NCBI GenBank assembly: GCA_022701365.1
Contig: JAKUHH010000173.1
Coordinates: forward strand, 1-64,000
DNA: 64,000 bases
From: Mycocentrospora acerina
Taxonomy: Eukaryota; Ascomycota; Dothideomycetes; Pleosporales
Reading direction: 5' to 3'
This document shows positions 10,609 through 22,396 of the stretch, in pieces. The translations under genes were made by a program, and so were the position numbers. Every line of letters starts with the position of its first letter. The first letter of the stretch is position 1. The notes under the pieces were generated by a model, which was given only the letters and a program-made list of their open reading frames with translations, was not told the DNA's origin and ran no database searches.

Positions 10609-12762
10609 GGTGGGATAAAGACGTTTATGATTTGGGACACTTGATATGAAATGCAATGAGGCGTATTTGGTTGGTCTGACGTCAATTCGATTCGAATGTA
10701 TGCCATGTCAACGGATCCCTGAGTATATGCATGACATTCGCGACGCACGGACAATGATCAATTTCCGAAGATGGCCCAACCGCGGAAGGCTATCAGATGA
10801 TGTGCGCTGAAGGCATGGAAATGCTCCTAGTAGGAGTGAGTTGGCGACGACCGCTGACTGTTTGTTTTTATTTTTCCAATTGAACCAAACGAGAGTCGCG
10901 GGTAGAAAGCAGGCAAGATGTAGGGCTGCACGTGATTTATACAGTGGCTAGCGGGCCCGGCCGAGGCAGGCGGATAAAATTGTGTGGCAGACTGACAGAC
11001 AGACGTATGCAGGGGCAGTTTCCTTGTAGAGCAGTAGGCATGGACATGGGCATGGGCCTGGGCATGGGATGGAATGGGATGGGGCCGAGACAAGGTGACA
11101 GATGTTGTTTTTGTGGGCTCTGCGCGTTGAGTTGCCGAATACGAGGGGACTACAGATGATGTTCAGAGAGCGAGGATCGACTTTGGGGCCGAGACGGCAC
11201 GTCATGGATGTGCGAGGTTTAGGTGTGGAATGTCATGGATTGTGTACATGAGCGTGCACGGGGATTGTTGTTATTGTTGTTGATGTGGCTGTTGTTGTTA
11301 TTGTGATTGTTGCTATTGTTATTAATCTTACTGTTGTTGTTGGTGTTCTTGTTTTTATTATTACTATGATCATTGTTATCACCATCATTTTTGGCATAGC
11401 GGTGCTCGGCTGATCGCCTCAGTCACTGCTACCTGCTCAGTCGGATGACTTGTTAGTTCTTGGATTTCAGTTGTTTGTTCTTAGTCATCCATAGGGGAGG
11501 CACATGGAGAAAGGATTGGTTGTGTGGAGATGATGGTCGCGGAAGCAAAGAGAGCAAGGAGGAAAGAGCAAAGCGGCGGACTGTTTTTTTTTGGCATGCC
11601 TACGATGTGCAGCACCGAGCCGCTTTGCTCTGCTTTGTTTTGCCTTGCATTGTGCCTGCACGGCGAGGAGACTTGCATGAGAACAATTTGCGCAGCGAGA
11701 CGCTGAAACGGCTAAATTGGAGCGGCTGCATGTTCAGTCAGGTACGAGCAGGCGCCGGGAGCAGCAGCGGCCACGACAGGCAGGCCCAGGGCGCTCCGGG
11801 CAGCCCGGGCAGGCTGGGGCAGGCTGGCCAAGCGGGCAGCAATGGCAATGGCAGTGTCTTGCTGGCGGCTTGCTGGCGGCTTGCTGGCGGCTCGTGGACG
11901 GGCGTGTGTGTGTGCGAGCCGAGCGGCGTACCTGGGTGTAGGTGTACAACCACCACGTACTAGTCTAGCCGCGGTGCGAGTGGGTGCTCCAGCCACTTGA
12001 CGAGACTCGACGAGATTGCGCTCCTTGCGGCCTCCGCGTTGGGTTAGCGAGCCAGCTCGCCAGCTCGCCAGCCCGCCCGCCAGCCAACTAATCAGTGCGC
12101 GCCCTCGCACGCCGGCCACCGCGACTCTGCGACTCTGCGACTCTGCGTCTCTGCGACTCTGCGACTCTGCAACCGTCTGCACGCGTGCCTGAGGCTGCCG
12201 TCTGCCGTCTGCCGTCTGCCGTTGCTCGCGCCGCCTGCCACTGTCACGACGCGCCGCGCCCTGGCCTGCCGCCCGCCCAGTCGCCCGCCCGCTCGCTGCT
12301 GCGCTGCCTCTTGCCTTGCCCTGGACGTCGACGCAGGCACCCAGAGCTTGATGCCACTGCGCCAGCGCTGCCGCACCCAGAGCTCTCCCTCGCCCAGCTC
12401 CCCGCCACTGCCCGTCCCCGTCCCCGTCCGCGTCCGCGTCCCCGTCCCCGTCGACCCGCTCACCGCAACATTGCCTGCTGCCACCGTCGACGCAGCCTAG
12501 CGCAGCCAGCACAACACCGCTCCGCCAACGTGCGAGCAGGCCCTGCGCGAGCCACGCCCACCACCGCCGACACCACCTCCTGCGTCGCCATCACCACCAC
12601 CGCCGCCGCCGTTGCCGTCGCCTCGCCTGCTGCTGTTGCTGCTGCCACGACCACGCCCATCTCCACCTCCACCTCCACCCCCACACCCACCCCCACGCCC
12701 ATCCCCTCTGCTCCTGCCACCACCACCGTCACCGCCACGTCCGCGCCTGCCCTCCGCAGACA
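10609..12762. promoter_or_regulatory. Long GC-rich upstream region of the kinase gene
   Basis: 2.15 kb without a convincing gene. It holds a GTT/ATT-rich simple tract (about 11260-11390), CTTGCTGGCGG-type triplication (about 11858-11895), six GACTCTGC units (12122-12170) and CCGTCTG units (about 12198-12223). From about 12380 the plus strand is extremely C-rich up to the kinase ATG. The composition suits a long promoter and 5' leader. Several long frames here are compositional artefacts. Confidence 0.5.
12122..12170. repeat. Six 8-bp GACTCTGC tandem units
   Basis: Six consecutive GACTCTGC units, one variant (GTCTCTGC), upstream of the kinase gene. Confidence 0.9.
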
Positions 12763-15700
12763 ATGGCCGCCGTGGCATCGCAGTCGCCGCACGCCCCACA
12801 GCAGCCGCAGCAGCCGCAGTACTACCAGCAGCAGCCGCCCGCCGCTGCCTCGCCGGCGTCTGCACGCCGTCCCTCGTCGCGCCGCCCCAGTAATGGCGCG
12901 TCGCCCAACACGTCCACGATGAACTCGACCGCCACCATGCCCGCCCCGCCCCCCAGGTCTTCCTCGCACCGCACCCAGTCCTCGACCTCGGCCGCCGGAA
13001 CATCGCAGATGCGCGACGACTCGGCCACCGCCGCCGCCAATGCTGCCCAGTCGCGTCGGAGAGCAAAAGAGGGCACGCCAACCAGGGCCCAGCCGTCCCA
13101 CAGCCGCTCGGCTTCTGCCGTTGGCCAGCCCCCAGTCGGCACGTCTCTGCCTCGTGAGGAGAGCACCGTGCTCAACAGGCTCGGCGTATCAGACCCCCAG
13201 GAGGACATTGCCCGCGAGCAGGCACGTCAGGCCGAGGGGCTCCCCTTGGGCGCCAGCACCGACCTCACGCCCATCACGGGACTGGGCTTGGTTGGCAGCG
13301 AGGGCGTCGAGGACGGCGGTCGAGGCGCAGGTCGGAGCCGGCAGGACCACTCCAAGGAAGGCACCGTCAAGAAGCAGAAGTTTGGCAACTACATCCTCGG
13401 CCATACGCTAGGCGAGGGTGAGTTTGGCAAGGTCAAGATGGGCTGGAAGAAGGAGAGCAGTGTGGAAGTCGCCATCAAGCTCATCAGAAGGGAGACGCTG
13501 GGAGGTCATTCGAACCGCCTGCAAAAAATCTATCGCGAGATCCAGATTCTGCGCCAACTTGACCACCCCAACATTGTGCGCCTGCACGAGATGGTCGAGA
13601 CGGAGCGTCACATTGGCATCATTCTCGAGTACGCATCGGGCGGAGAGCTGTTTGACTACATTCTCAACCACCGTTATCTCAAAGACAACGCTGCCCGAAA
13701 GCTGTTTGCCCAGCTCATCTCAGGTGTCGGCTATCTCCACAGAAAAGGTATCGTGCACCGAGATCTGAAGCTTGAGAACCTGCTCTTGGACCGCAACAAG
13801 AACATCATCATCACCGACTTTGGCTTCGCCAATACATTCAACCCGACAGACGAACTTGGCGAGGAAATTGAGTACCGCTTGAATGACAAGGACTACATCA
13901 ACTCGCTGGGCCTCATGGGCTCCGACGCGTCGCGTCGTGGCGATCTCATGCAGACCAGCTGCGGAAGTCCGTGCTACGCTGCACCAGAGCTGGTCGTCAG
14001 CGATTCGCTCTACACAGGCCGCAAGGTCGACGTGTGGAGTTGCGGTGTCATTTTGGTACGTCATTGTAACCTGACCTTCGCACACACAAACTAACTCTGG
14101 ACAGTACGCCATGTTGGCTGGCTACCTGCCCTTTGATGACGATCCAGCGAACCCCGAGGGCGATAACATCAACTTGCTCTACAAGTACATCGTGTCCACT
14201 CCCCTGACGTTTCCCGAATACGTCACACCCCACGCAAGGGATCTTCTCAAGCGCATACTTGTTCCCGACCCAAGAAAACGCGCGGATCTGTTCGAGGTTG
14301 CACGCCACAGTTGGCTAGCCGACTACTCCCACGTTGTCAACTTCATCACATCAAGCAACACAAATGCCAATGAAGTCCAGCAGCCTTCCGTCTATGCGAG
14401 TAAGCTTTCACGTTATTATTTGCCCACCACTTGTTATACTAAATCATTTTCAGAAGACACTTTTGAACAGCCGCCACCACTTGCCAGAAGTGCTTCGGTG
14501 CGCGAACCAGGGAAGTCGCAGACGGCTACAACCTCTGCGCATGGTGGCCTTACTGCCAAACGCGAGCAAATTAATCAGCCAGTCTCAGAGAAGCCCAAAA
14601 CCGGCCGCGACAACAAACGCCGAACTGTTCAAGTCGAATACGTTGCGCCTCAATCACAGACTGTGCGCGGCGAGACATCACCGCCTACGGTTCCCGCTGA
14701 ACCGTCGAACATGCGGGCCAATGAGCATGGCAGTGCCGAAATAGACGGCCATCAGTCGTCGTCCAGCGCCCGGGCAGGACGTTCTGGCATGACCGGCGCT
14801 CCAGCTTCCGTCCGACCAGGACGGGAACCGCAGAGATCAGTCTCCGATTACACAGCTTTTGGTACAGCTCCAAACCCAGCACCCCGCCCTTCCACAGGTG
14901 GTACGCTTGGAGGTTCAAGGATGCCTTCACGAGGAAACTCGTATGCACAGCCAGCAGCCGCAACTGTCGCTCAGACCAACGTTGAGGGCCGCTTCTCACA
15001 ACCCAAGGGTAACCAATACTCTATATCGGCGCCCTTTTCCCAGCCCGAAATCACCGGAGTCAATGAGCCTAGTATTGGACAGCCGAGTACACAGCGAACC
15101 CAGTCTATTCAGTTAGGCCCATCTGGTGCACCTCCCAAGGGTAGTCACAAGCGATCGAATACTGTTACCGAGACTCTTGGTCGGATGACTTCCATGTTCT
15201 CAGGCCGCCAACAATCATATACACAAGATCCTAGGGGATCTGCCACGTCTCAAAATTCCTACGCTGACTATGCTGGGGACAAGAAGCAAAAAAGCTATCC
15301 TCCCACCTCCATGCCCGGACCCATGTCCAACTCCAACGATGTGATGACTGCGCCAAGGCAAAGCACCGAATCGAGCCGCCGACCATCCTTCAGCTTCTCA
15401 CGAAAGAACACAAACTCTGGTGACATGGCCAAGTCCTCCCGCAGATTCTCACTTTTACCATCCTCGTTGTCCAAGACATTCTCATCTCAACGTGACGGCT
15501 CCACAGCTGCATCATCCTTGGAACGACGTGGCTCAACTGCCGCGCGACCTCGCGCCTCTTCTCGTCCGGGCGGAAGTTATGGTCAGGGTGCGCAATCCAG
15601 GTCTCCTAGTCAGAGTACCATGGGCAGCAATGTACATGGGTTCTACGATGGTCAGCATGATAGCACACCTAGGATTCGCAATTTGAACAATAACAACGCC

Positions 15701-16048
15701 ACCGCCGGACCGTCATCCGCGCCACCGAACCAAACGCAATTCAACTACGCGAATAACGCAACGTTAGGAGACGATAAGTTTCCGGATCCAAGGGAGGCGC
15801 ACCCCAGTCAGCAAAATTTGAACAACCTACCCTACAGACACCAGAACGAGAGTGAAGCGAGTGCGGGGTACCAGTCGCATGGGTTAGATGGGCAGTCGCA
15901 GCCACAGAGGAAGGGTGTATTACAAAAGAGCAGAAAGTTTGACGAGTATCCTGATACTGGAACGAACAAGGGCAGCTCGAACTCGTCCAAGAGAGTGATG
16001 GACTTTTTCAGGCATATTGGTCGACGAAGGGCGAGGGAGGAGAGGTAA
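12763..16048 (+). CDS. KIN4: KIN4-like CAMK-family Ser/Thr protein kinase
   Basis: Exons 12763-14055, 14105-14399 and 14454-16048 (introns 49 and 54 nt) give 1060 residues. A Ser/Thr/Gln/Pro-rich N-terminus (about 200 residues) precedes a full kinase domain: glycine loop GEGEFGKV (about 216), VAIK lysine, HRDLKLEN (about 332), DFGFAN (about 351), SCGSPCYAAPE and a C-lobe through about residue 487. The rest is about 570 residues of disordered Ser-rich sequence ending in a basic RHIGRRRAREER tail. The APE region and overall plan match fungal KIN4, a spindle-position-checkpoint and growth kinase of the CAMKL group. Between DFG and SCGSPCYAAPE is an extra segment of about 30 residues. The second intron is a multiple of three without stops, so its retention would leave the frame open; its consensus ends and CTAA branch site favour splicing. 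Orthology within CAMKL is inferred. Confidence 0.88.
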
Positions 16049-16655
16049 AAAGATTGTCGAGAGAAGTTGATGGATGGGGTTATAAGTGTGGTTGGTTGAG
16101 AATGGATAGGTGATTTGTGTTTTTTCGCAGTTGTTTTCTTCAAAGCGGCTGTTGTATTGCGTTGCGTTGCGAATTGCTGGATACCAAGTGTCCTTTGTGA
16201 GAGACTTTTCTTTCTTTGCAAAGGGGATTTCGCTTAATACTTGCATTGGAGGCGTTTTCTTTTCTTTTTTCTTCCAAGTAGTGTATTTTTTTCGTCCTGA
16301 GTTAACTGCAATTCCTCTCTGGCGAAGGTGTTTTGGGGAGCACTTACATTTCGGTCAGAGTCAGAATATGTGCTTACCTTTTTTGAATCTTGTAATCTTT
16401 ACTAGGGCTATTCAACACACGAGCTTTTTTGGGGTCGAGGGTGACGGGGGGAAGATAGACTGAGAGAGGACTTGAGGAGATGGTGATGGAGTAGCAATGC
16501 ATATGATTTGAGATGTTTCACATCAAAATTTGACTTGATAAGTTATTCTATATGCAATTACTTCTAATGAGGACATGCCAGTGATTGTACCTGGCTCAAC
16601 ACATGTGTACTACGATTCCATTCCACTGCTATCAAATCGTCTCCCCCTTCTTCTT
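16049..16655. other. Intergenic between convergent genes
   Basis: 3' ends of the kinase gene (+) and the Mpv17-type gene (-) face each other. T-rich tracts only; nothing else seen. Confidence 0.6.
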
Positions 16656-17608
16656 TTACGAAGGCGGCAACTCGCCCCCCTCCTTCCCAGACACGTTCCC
16701 ACTACCCTTTGCATTCAATGCGCTGAGATAGCAATTCCACCCCAAGCTCACAATGTTTACAACCAGCACCCTGTGCTCCATGGGCACGTACTTGAAGTTT
16801 GTAAACTGCACCCACGGCCACAGCATAAAGTTCTTGGTAAGGCCGGGAACGTATGCGTCGCGCAGGCGTTGGCGCACGGAAGCGCCTTCAAAGTAGGCCA
16901 TTGTGGAGAGGAAGAGAGCTGTAGGGAGAAAAAAAAGGCAGTTAGTGGGGGTTTACGAAGGTGGGTGCATGGAGCGGCAGAGACATACCCATGTTGGTCG
17001 GCGCGAAAATCAACTGATCGCACGCCACGCGCGCGACAATGGTGCCGTTTTTCGACTTAAGGTTTACGTTGCGTGTGAGAAATCCGTACCATTTTGTTGC
17101 TGCGGGACCGAAGAAGGCTAGTTCGTAGCCATTGTCAGTGACACGTAGATGGACAAGGATAGAGAGGCAAGAAGAGGTTGAGCATACCACCGTATGCGGC
17201 CATTCTTCCTGTTCGCGTGAGATCGTGCTTGTCTAGGCCGCGCTTCTCTACACCCTGCTGTGCCATTGTATCGCCCGTTGCGAAGAGGACCTGTATTACT
17301 GTTAGCAGCATACTTTTATACTTTGCTCCTCCCGACTCTTCTTCTTTTTTCTTTGTTGGTTCAGGAGGCACACGGCAAGTCGAATTTCATGTCGCAGCCG
17401 TAGCGGCGTGTGGTCGAGGAGATGACTGGAAATAGGGTAATGGGGGTGCATACCGCAGTGGTTATACCCTGTGTGAGCAGCGGTGCACTCTGGAGTTTGG
17501 ATTTGTACCTGTACACAGTGAGCTGTTGTTCTTGGTTACTCCTCACCGTCCATCTCGACTGTCAAGCCTCCTGCTTCCACAACCATGTACTTACCAGCGG
17601 AACGCCAT
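16656..17608 (-). CDS. SYM1: Mpv17/PMP22 family membrane protein (Sym1-like)
   Basis: Five exons on the minus strand: 17595-17608, 17454-17508, 17188-17290, 16989-17117 and 16656-16918 (introns 86, 163, 70 and 70 nt), giving 187 residues. The first exon is only 14 bp (MAFR plus two bases of Trp). Family marks: WY near the N-terminus with a basic helix and SAPLLTQ; ATGDTMAQQ; FFGPAATKWYGFL; and the C-terminal signature LWPWVQFTNFKYVPMEHR with WNCYLS. These are typical of Mpv17/PMP22 channel-like proteins; yeast Sym1 is in the inner mitochondrial membrane and is needed for ethanol growth under heat stress. Length fits the family. Mitochondrial versus peroxisomal location is not settled by sequence alone. 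Confidence 0.88.
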
Positions 17609-18329
17609 GACTACGTTTTCCTTTATTGCCTTTGTCCTTTGCAATGAGAGATGAAGATTCCCGCAGACTTGGTGGTAAGTGTTACAAATAGGAGAGAGCA
17701 GTAAGGAGTGTGGAGGAAAAGCTGTAGTGCAGATCGAGCGTTTTGGCGCGTGTGCTCCGCTGACTTGCCAGCCGATGATGTTATGGTATGGGCGTGAACC
17801 CTGCGCGTTACTCGTGAGTATGCACGAGCACGAGCACGAGCACGATTTACAGTCTCGCGTTAATCTCGACTTTGTCTAATTTTATTCCGTATCGATGTTG
17901 ACCGCCGTGCCGAAACGTGGATATTTGCGTATACACACCTGAATTACGGCACATGGGAGTTGAAGCCATCTGTGAGGACGTTACAAATTTTGCTTTGAAA
18001 GAAAAGTTCACTTCACACTCATGTTTTTCGAATGCTACATTCAAAAAGTGAAACTATTACACATCGGATGTTGCCGACGTTCATGAAATAAAATACAGCA
18101 ATGCAACATTCCACACGTCCCAACCGCTTGTAGCTAACCAACCAATATATTCCCCCTTCTCGAAATTCAAAGGTATTTCCTTGCGCCCCAAACGCCAATA
18201 TGCCCCGGGTATGATTTGAGCCAAGCTCTTGAGAGCATGACAATTCGAGGTGAGCTCTCCAACGCAAAAAAAAAGATCCAAACATATAAGTCGTAAATTT
18301 TGCAGATGAATACATTAATTTTGTCCTCT
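17609..18329. other. Intergenic, no gene seen
   Basis: Upstream of the Mpv17-type gene. Holds a short GAGCAC run (about 17826-17844). No coding signal. Confidence 0.6.
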
Positions 18330-19470
18330 TCAGTCAATTTCCATTCTCTGTGAAGGCGCGGGTCCGCTGAGCGACGGCATCTCCGTGTTGTATGCCTTTT
18401 CTTCCTTTGCGGCCTTGCTGTTAACATGCGGCTTCAATCCTTTGTTGAAGTTGGTGATACACAAGCAGGCGATGAAAATGGTGAAGAGCAGAAGCAAAAT
18501 AGTGAGAACAGCAAAACTGGTAAGCGACTTGCGAGCAGGCCTGTAGTCCTTCTGGCGCGATTCGCCGGTGACATACATGCGGATGAGCTTGAACAAAAAG
18601 TAGGCCAGGGCAATAAAGTAGACGACGATAATGGTTACCATGCCGCCAAAGGACTCGCGACGAACCCACCAGGCGGCGGTGAAGAGTAGGAAGAATGTAA
18701 TGACCAAAGCGGCAGCGGTAAGGCCAGTTTCAACGTCTTTGGTGTTGCTAACGAGGACGAGAAATTGGACGGTAAAGGCGAGGAAGAAGAAAAAGTCGAA
18801 TTTGAGTAATGCAATGTAAATCTGCGCAGCAGTTAGCTATCGCTCATGTGAGCTCGGTAGCAAGGAAGACCTACCTGGTACGTCAGGTAGCGCCTCCTCA
18901 TTCGCACATCGGCGCTAATGTGCTTGTAGATGGACCAAGCAAATTCGTCGTACAGCTTCCAAGCAATGAAGCCAAAGACGATGGTAGCGACTGCCATCAG
19001 GCAGGGGAGAGCAATAAGCATGGGCTTTATACTCTCGAAAAAGTCTTTAGTGATGCCGTTGTGGTCGGTGAGGTTTTTGGCAGAGTCGCGGATTTGGTCG
19101 TATTGTATGGCAGCGTAGATGAGAATGCCGGCATTGTAAATGACGAGGCCAATGACCTGGATGGTGTTTTTTAGGCGCAGGGCATCCCAGACGAGAAAGC
19201 ACTGGTAGATGAAACCAAACATGAAGACTGCGAGGTAGGTGGGGATGGTGCGGCTCGCGGCTTGGGCGTCGACGTTGGTGCTGCCCAGGAGGTCAGCCTG
19301 GAATTTGGCAAAGACATATCTGGGCACAGATTGGGTTAGCAGATTGTCGCCTCGCAGGCAGAGGGCCGCGGGAGGCTGGCAACGTACGATTCAAGAGAAA
19401 TGGCAGCAATGGTCTGGACGAGGCAGGTTATGGCAAAGGCCCACGTCCAGGTGGTGTTGGGAATGTACAT
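18330..19470 (-). CDS. UPF0658-like Golgi multi-pass membrane protein
   Basis: Exons 19388-19470, 18875-19319 and 18330-18821 (introns 68 and 53 nt) give 339 residues from the only available ATG (MYIPNTTWTWAF). About seven to eight hydrophobic segments are visible, for example AFAITCLVQTIAAISL, YLAVFMFGFIYQCFLVW, VIGLVIYNAGILIYAAI and three in the last exon, with a short hydrophilic Lys/Glu tail. The layout resembles the fungal UPF0658 Golgi membrane family; this match is from memory of the family and function is unknown. The frame stays open upstream of the chosen ATG with protein-like sequence (HHEARASLLGGQ, PYPAQPGGY) yet no ATG occurs, so the true N-terminus may be longer. Confidence 0.78.
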
Positions 19471-20915
19471 CCTGGGAGCTCGTCTCACAGGCGGCGGCAG
19501 GGTGGTGGGAAAGCCTTGACGCTCGTGATAGCCTCCTGGCTGGGCTGGATAGGGCTGGTAGTTTGCGTCAAGAGGTTGACCTCCCAGGAGGGATGCTCGT
19601 GCCTCGTGGTGAGAAATTTTGACAGACTGGCCAGCCGCAGTGGGCGGCTGAGGCAGGTGGATATAGGGAGGGCGGGAGGAGCGTCGCGGGCACGGCGCAA
19701 CGAGGGCGAGACAAGGCGCGGTTGTTGGGGCGGGCGATGTGCAGGGCTGGATGCGGAGCTGAGACGGGTGTGAGGCAGCGGCTTTGTTCGTGCCTTGGGT
19801 GAGTTTGGCGGTGCTGAAACGGGCGGGAGTGTCTTGGCTTGGCCTGTTTGGGCGCGCAGTGTGGAGAGCGGCCGAGGGCGACAAGTGACGGCGGACGGGC
19901 GTGGAGAGCGATTGGGGGCTGAGGGTAGCGATGCAGCAGTAGTCAATGGCTAGCGGCACGTGCGCGTGAGGGTGCAGGTGCAGGTGAGGTGCGGTGGGTG
20001 TGGTGTGGTGGGTGTTGGCGCGTGTAGGGTGTGCAGTTGCAGGAGCAGCAGCAGCAGTAGTAGTAGTGGCGGCAGTAGCGGCAGCAGCAGCGAGGCAGAG
20101 TGGCAGAGTGGCAGAGCCTAGGGAGGGCAGGAGTGCAGGAGAGACGGGGAGAGGGCAGCTAGTCTGGGCCGACCAGGTCGACTCCAACTAGGCTGTGGAG
20201 CGAGTGCAGGGCGGGAGGCCTGGAGGGCTGGCGAGCTGGCGGGCTGGCGGGCTGCACACTACGACACGCTGTGGAGAAGAGCTGACGGGGTCTGGCGGGC
20301 GATGCACAGCTTGTCGCCGGCTAGACGCTCTCCCGCCGGGCGTGTGCGTGTGCGGTGCGTGCCTGCGTGCCTGCGAGCCTGCGTGCCTGCGTGCCTGAGC
20401 GTGCGGGAGGAGGGGAAAGCGAGAGTGAGACGTCTTCTGCGCCTGGGACGTGGACGGAGAGGATGCAGTGCAGAGGGCGCGCAAGAGGGAGAGCCACGGT
20501 CAATAAGAGAGCTGCCGTGGGGGAAAAGGAGGCGCCCGACGACGCCGTCACTCGTCTTCAGCTCCCAGCAGATGCGCCTCTGCGCCTGGCCGCGGCTGCT
20601 TTGGGCCCCGTTCCCTCAGCTGCTTTGGGCCTCGTTCTCTCAGCTGCTGGCCCACCCGCGCGCCCGCAGCGCCCACCACAGCCGCACCCACACAGCCGCA
20701 CCCACTCCGCCTGACGCGCTCCTTGGCCCCATCCGCGACTCAGCCTCGTGTAAATATACCTCGCGACTGTGGCGCAGGCCGGGGCGACATCATCCGCTTC
20801 AGCAGCAGCAGCAGCAGCATCACCAGCGCCAGCATCGCCAGCGCCAGCACCACGCCAGCACCCACGCCAGCACCCACCTGCATCGCTGCCAATCCAAAAA
20901 CACCGCGCTGCAGGC
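19471..20915. promoter_or_regulatory. GC-rich shared upstream region of divergent genes
   Basis: 1.45 kb between the UPF0658-like gene (-) and the PP4 subunit gene (+). It contains GCAGCA/GTAGTA runs (about 20040-20095), GGCGGGCTG units (20226-20252), CGTGCCTGCGAGCCTG-type units (20355-20400) and a CAG run (about 20800-20820). Long open frames on both strands are due to GC bias. The part nearest the minus-strand gene (19471-about 19625) looks coding in that gene's frame. Confidence 0.5.
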
Positions 20916-22396
20916 ATGACGTCCGGTACCCATCTTTGCCCTTGCCCTTGCCCTTGCCATTGTCCTTGCCATTGTCCTTGCCACTGTCCTTGCCCACGCC
21001 CACCGCCTCGCTGACCCAGCTGACCCCGCTGACCTGGCTCCAGCAGACGCCATCCTCCGCAGAGCCGCAGAGGACGGCTCGCTCGACTCGTGAGCAGCCT
21101 CGACCCCCAACCCCATGACGGCCTTCTAATGCGCCCGCGCCCGCAGAGCACAGTGGCCAGCCACGCTGCAGTACATCTTGAACCGCCTGGACGAGGTGTG
21201 TTGCGCGCCCCACGCTCTTTCCCCTTCCCACCACCCAGCCTGACCGCCGCCTGCAGGTCGTCGCAGAGTTCCCCAGGCCGCCCGTCGCCGCCAGCTCGAC
21301 CTCGACCTCGACCTCGGCCGCAGACGCGCCTGCCCAGCCTCCAAATCCTACATCCAGCCAGGAATCCCACACCACAGACAAGGAGAACGCCCCACCCTCT
21401 ACTCCCCCGCGCCCGCCCGTCCCCGCCTTTGCCGCCCCTTCTGAATCGCGTCTTCTCCCGCAGGACACGCTCACATTCTACTCGTCCATACGCTCCACTC
21501 TCTCCACAAACTTCCCCAAGAACCCCCCACACACCATCCAGCGACTGGCTGAGCTTGTCCTCGACCCCCAGAAGAGATTCAAGTTCCTGCCGCCGTATCT
21601 GCGCGCTCTCGACCGTGTCGTCTCCGTGTCGTCTCCCCTCACCCTCTTTCCCCTCCCACAAGCAGTCCTGCCCACCACTGGCGGTCTGCTCAACGGCACA
21701 ACCTCTACCACTCCCTCTCATTCGGCAACACTTGGCTCAGATGAGTCCCTGGGTGGTGCTCTGCTCACCCCCATCCCATGGCTTCAGAATCGCGGACAGA
21801 GTGAACTGATATCCGAGAGTACAGAGATAGTTGATGGTCCCAATGGCGCTGGCCGCATCGAAACCGTCACCGTAGGCATGCTCACCAGTAGCCCTCGCGC
21901 AGAATCTCCCTCGTCGACCTCGGTCGCCCAAATCGCCTCTTCACATCCAGATGGTGAGACATTGCCCTCCACCGGCCCTGTCACTCAGGGCGAACTTTTG
22001 CGCCAGGAGCAGGAAGCCGGCATCGTCCTCAACAACCCGCACGCCATTAATACAGACAACCCCCGAGCTGCCTTTGGCGAGCCAGAGGGCGAGAAAACGG
22101 TCGTCGAGACAGTCGAGAGCGAAGATGAAACTCCGCACGCCAGAGGCCCCGAAGAGATTGGCATGGAAGACACGGGGCCGCAGAAATCTGGTGCGACACT
22201 GGACATTGAAGGCGCCATTGGAAGACCTAGTCTAGAGAGTGCGCACAAAAGTCCTGTGCCTGTTGGCGGAGGAGACAAGGGAGATGCCATTATGAGAGAT
22301 GGGGAGGACAAGACCGGGATAAGGGCTGAGGCGCAGCAGGATGTATCAAAAAAGCTCGGTGAAAATGAAGATGTGGAGATGAAGTCCGACGATTAG
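20916..22396 (+). CDS. PSY4: Protein phosphatase 4 regulatory subunit 2 (PPP4R2/Psy4-like)
   Basis: Exons 20916-20925, 21044-21089, 21147-21195 and 21257-22396 give 414 residues. The assembled N-terminus reads MTSADAILRRAAEDGSLDS, then AQWPATLQYILNRLDE. The conserved core (HTIQRLAELVLDP, FLPPYLRALDRVVSVSS) is the PPP4R2 helical region, which binds the PP4 catalytic and R3 subunits (DNA-damage recovery, gamma-H2AX dephosphorylation in yeast). The C-terminal half is acidic, Ser/Pro-rich and ends EDVEMKSDD. Exon 1 has only 10 bases. Its intron (118 nt) is full of CCTTGC hexamers and ends in a CAGCAG double acceptor, so one Ala may be included or skipped. The start is fixed by this splice: without it no ATG precedes the conserved N-terminus. 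Confidence 0.85.

Noticed and set aside
11712..12922. Several long overlapping open frames on both strands (up to 275 residues) upstream of the kinase gene
   Set aside because: All consist of Arg/Ala/Pro/Gly-biased sequence from GC-rich repeats; none has motifs, and some lack ATG starts.
19485..20187. Longer N-terminal parts for the UPF0658-like gene
   Set aside because: The frame is open but has no ATG and the distal part is low-complexity, so the CDS starts at 19470; the nearer part is reported as a finding.
20558..21721. 387-residue antisense frame across the PP4 subunit gene
   Set aside because: It is antisense to well-supported exons and its composition is an artefact of GC bias.
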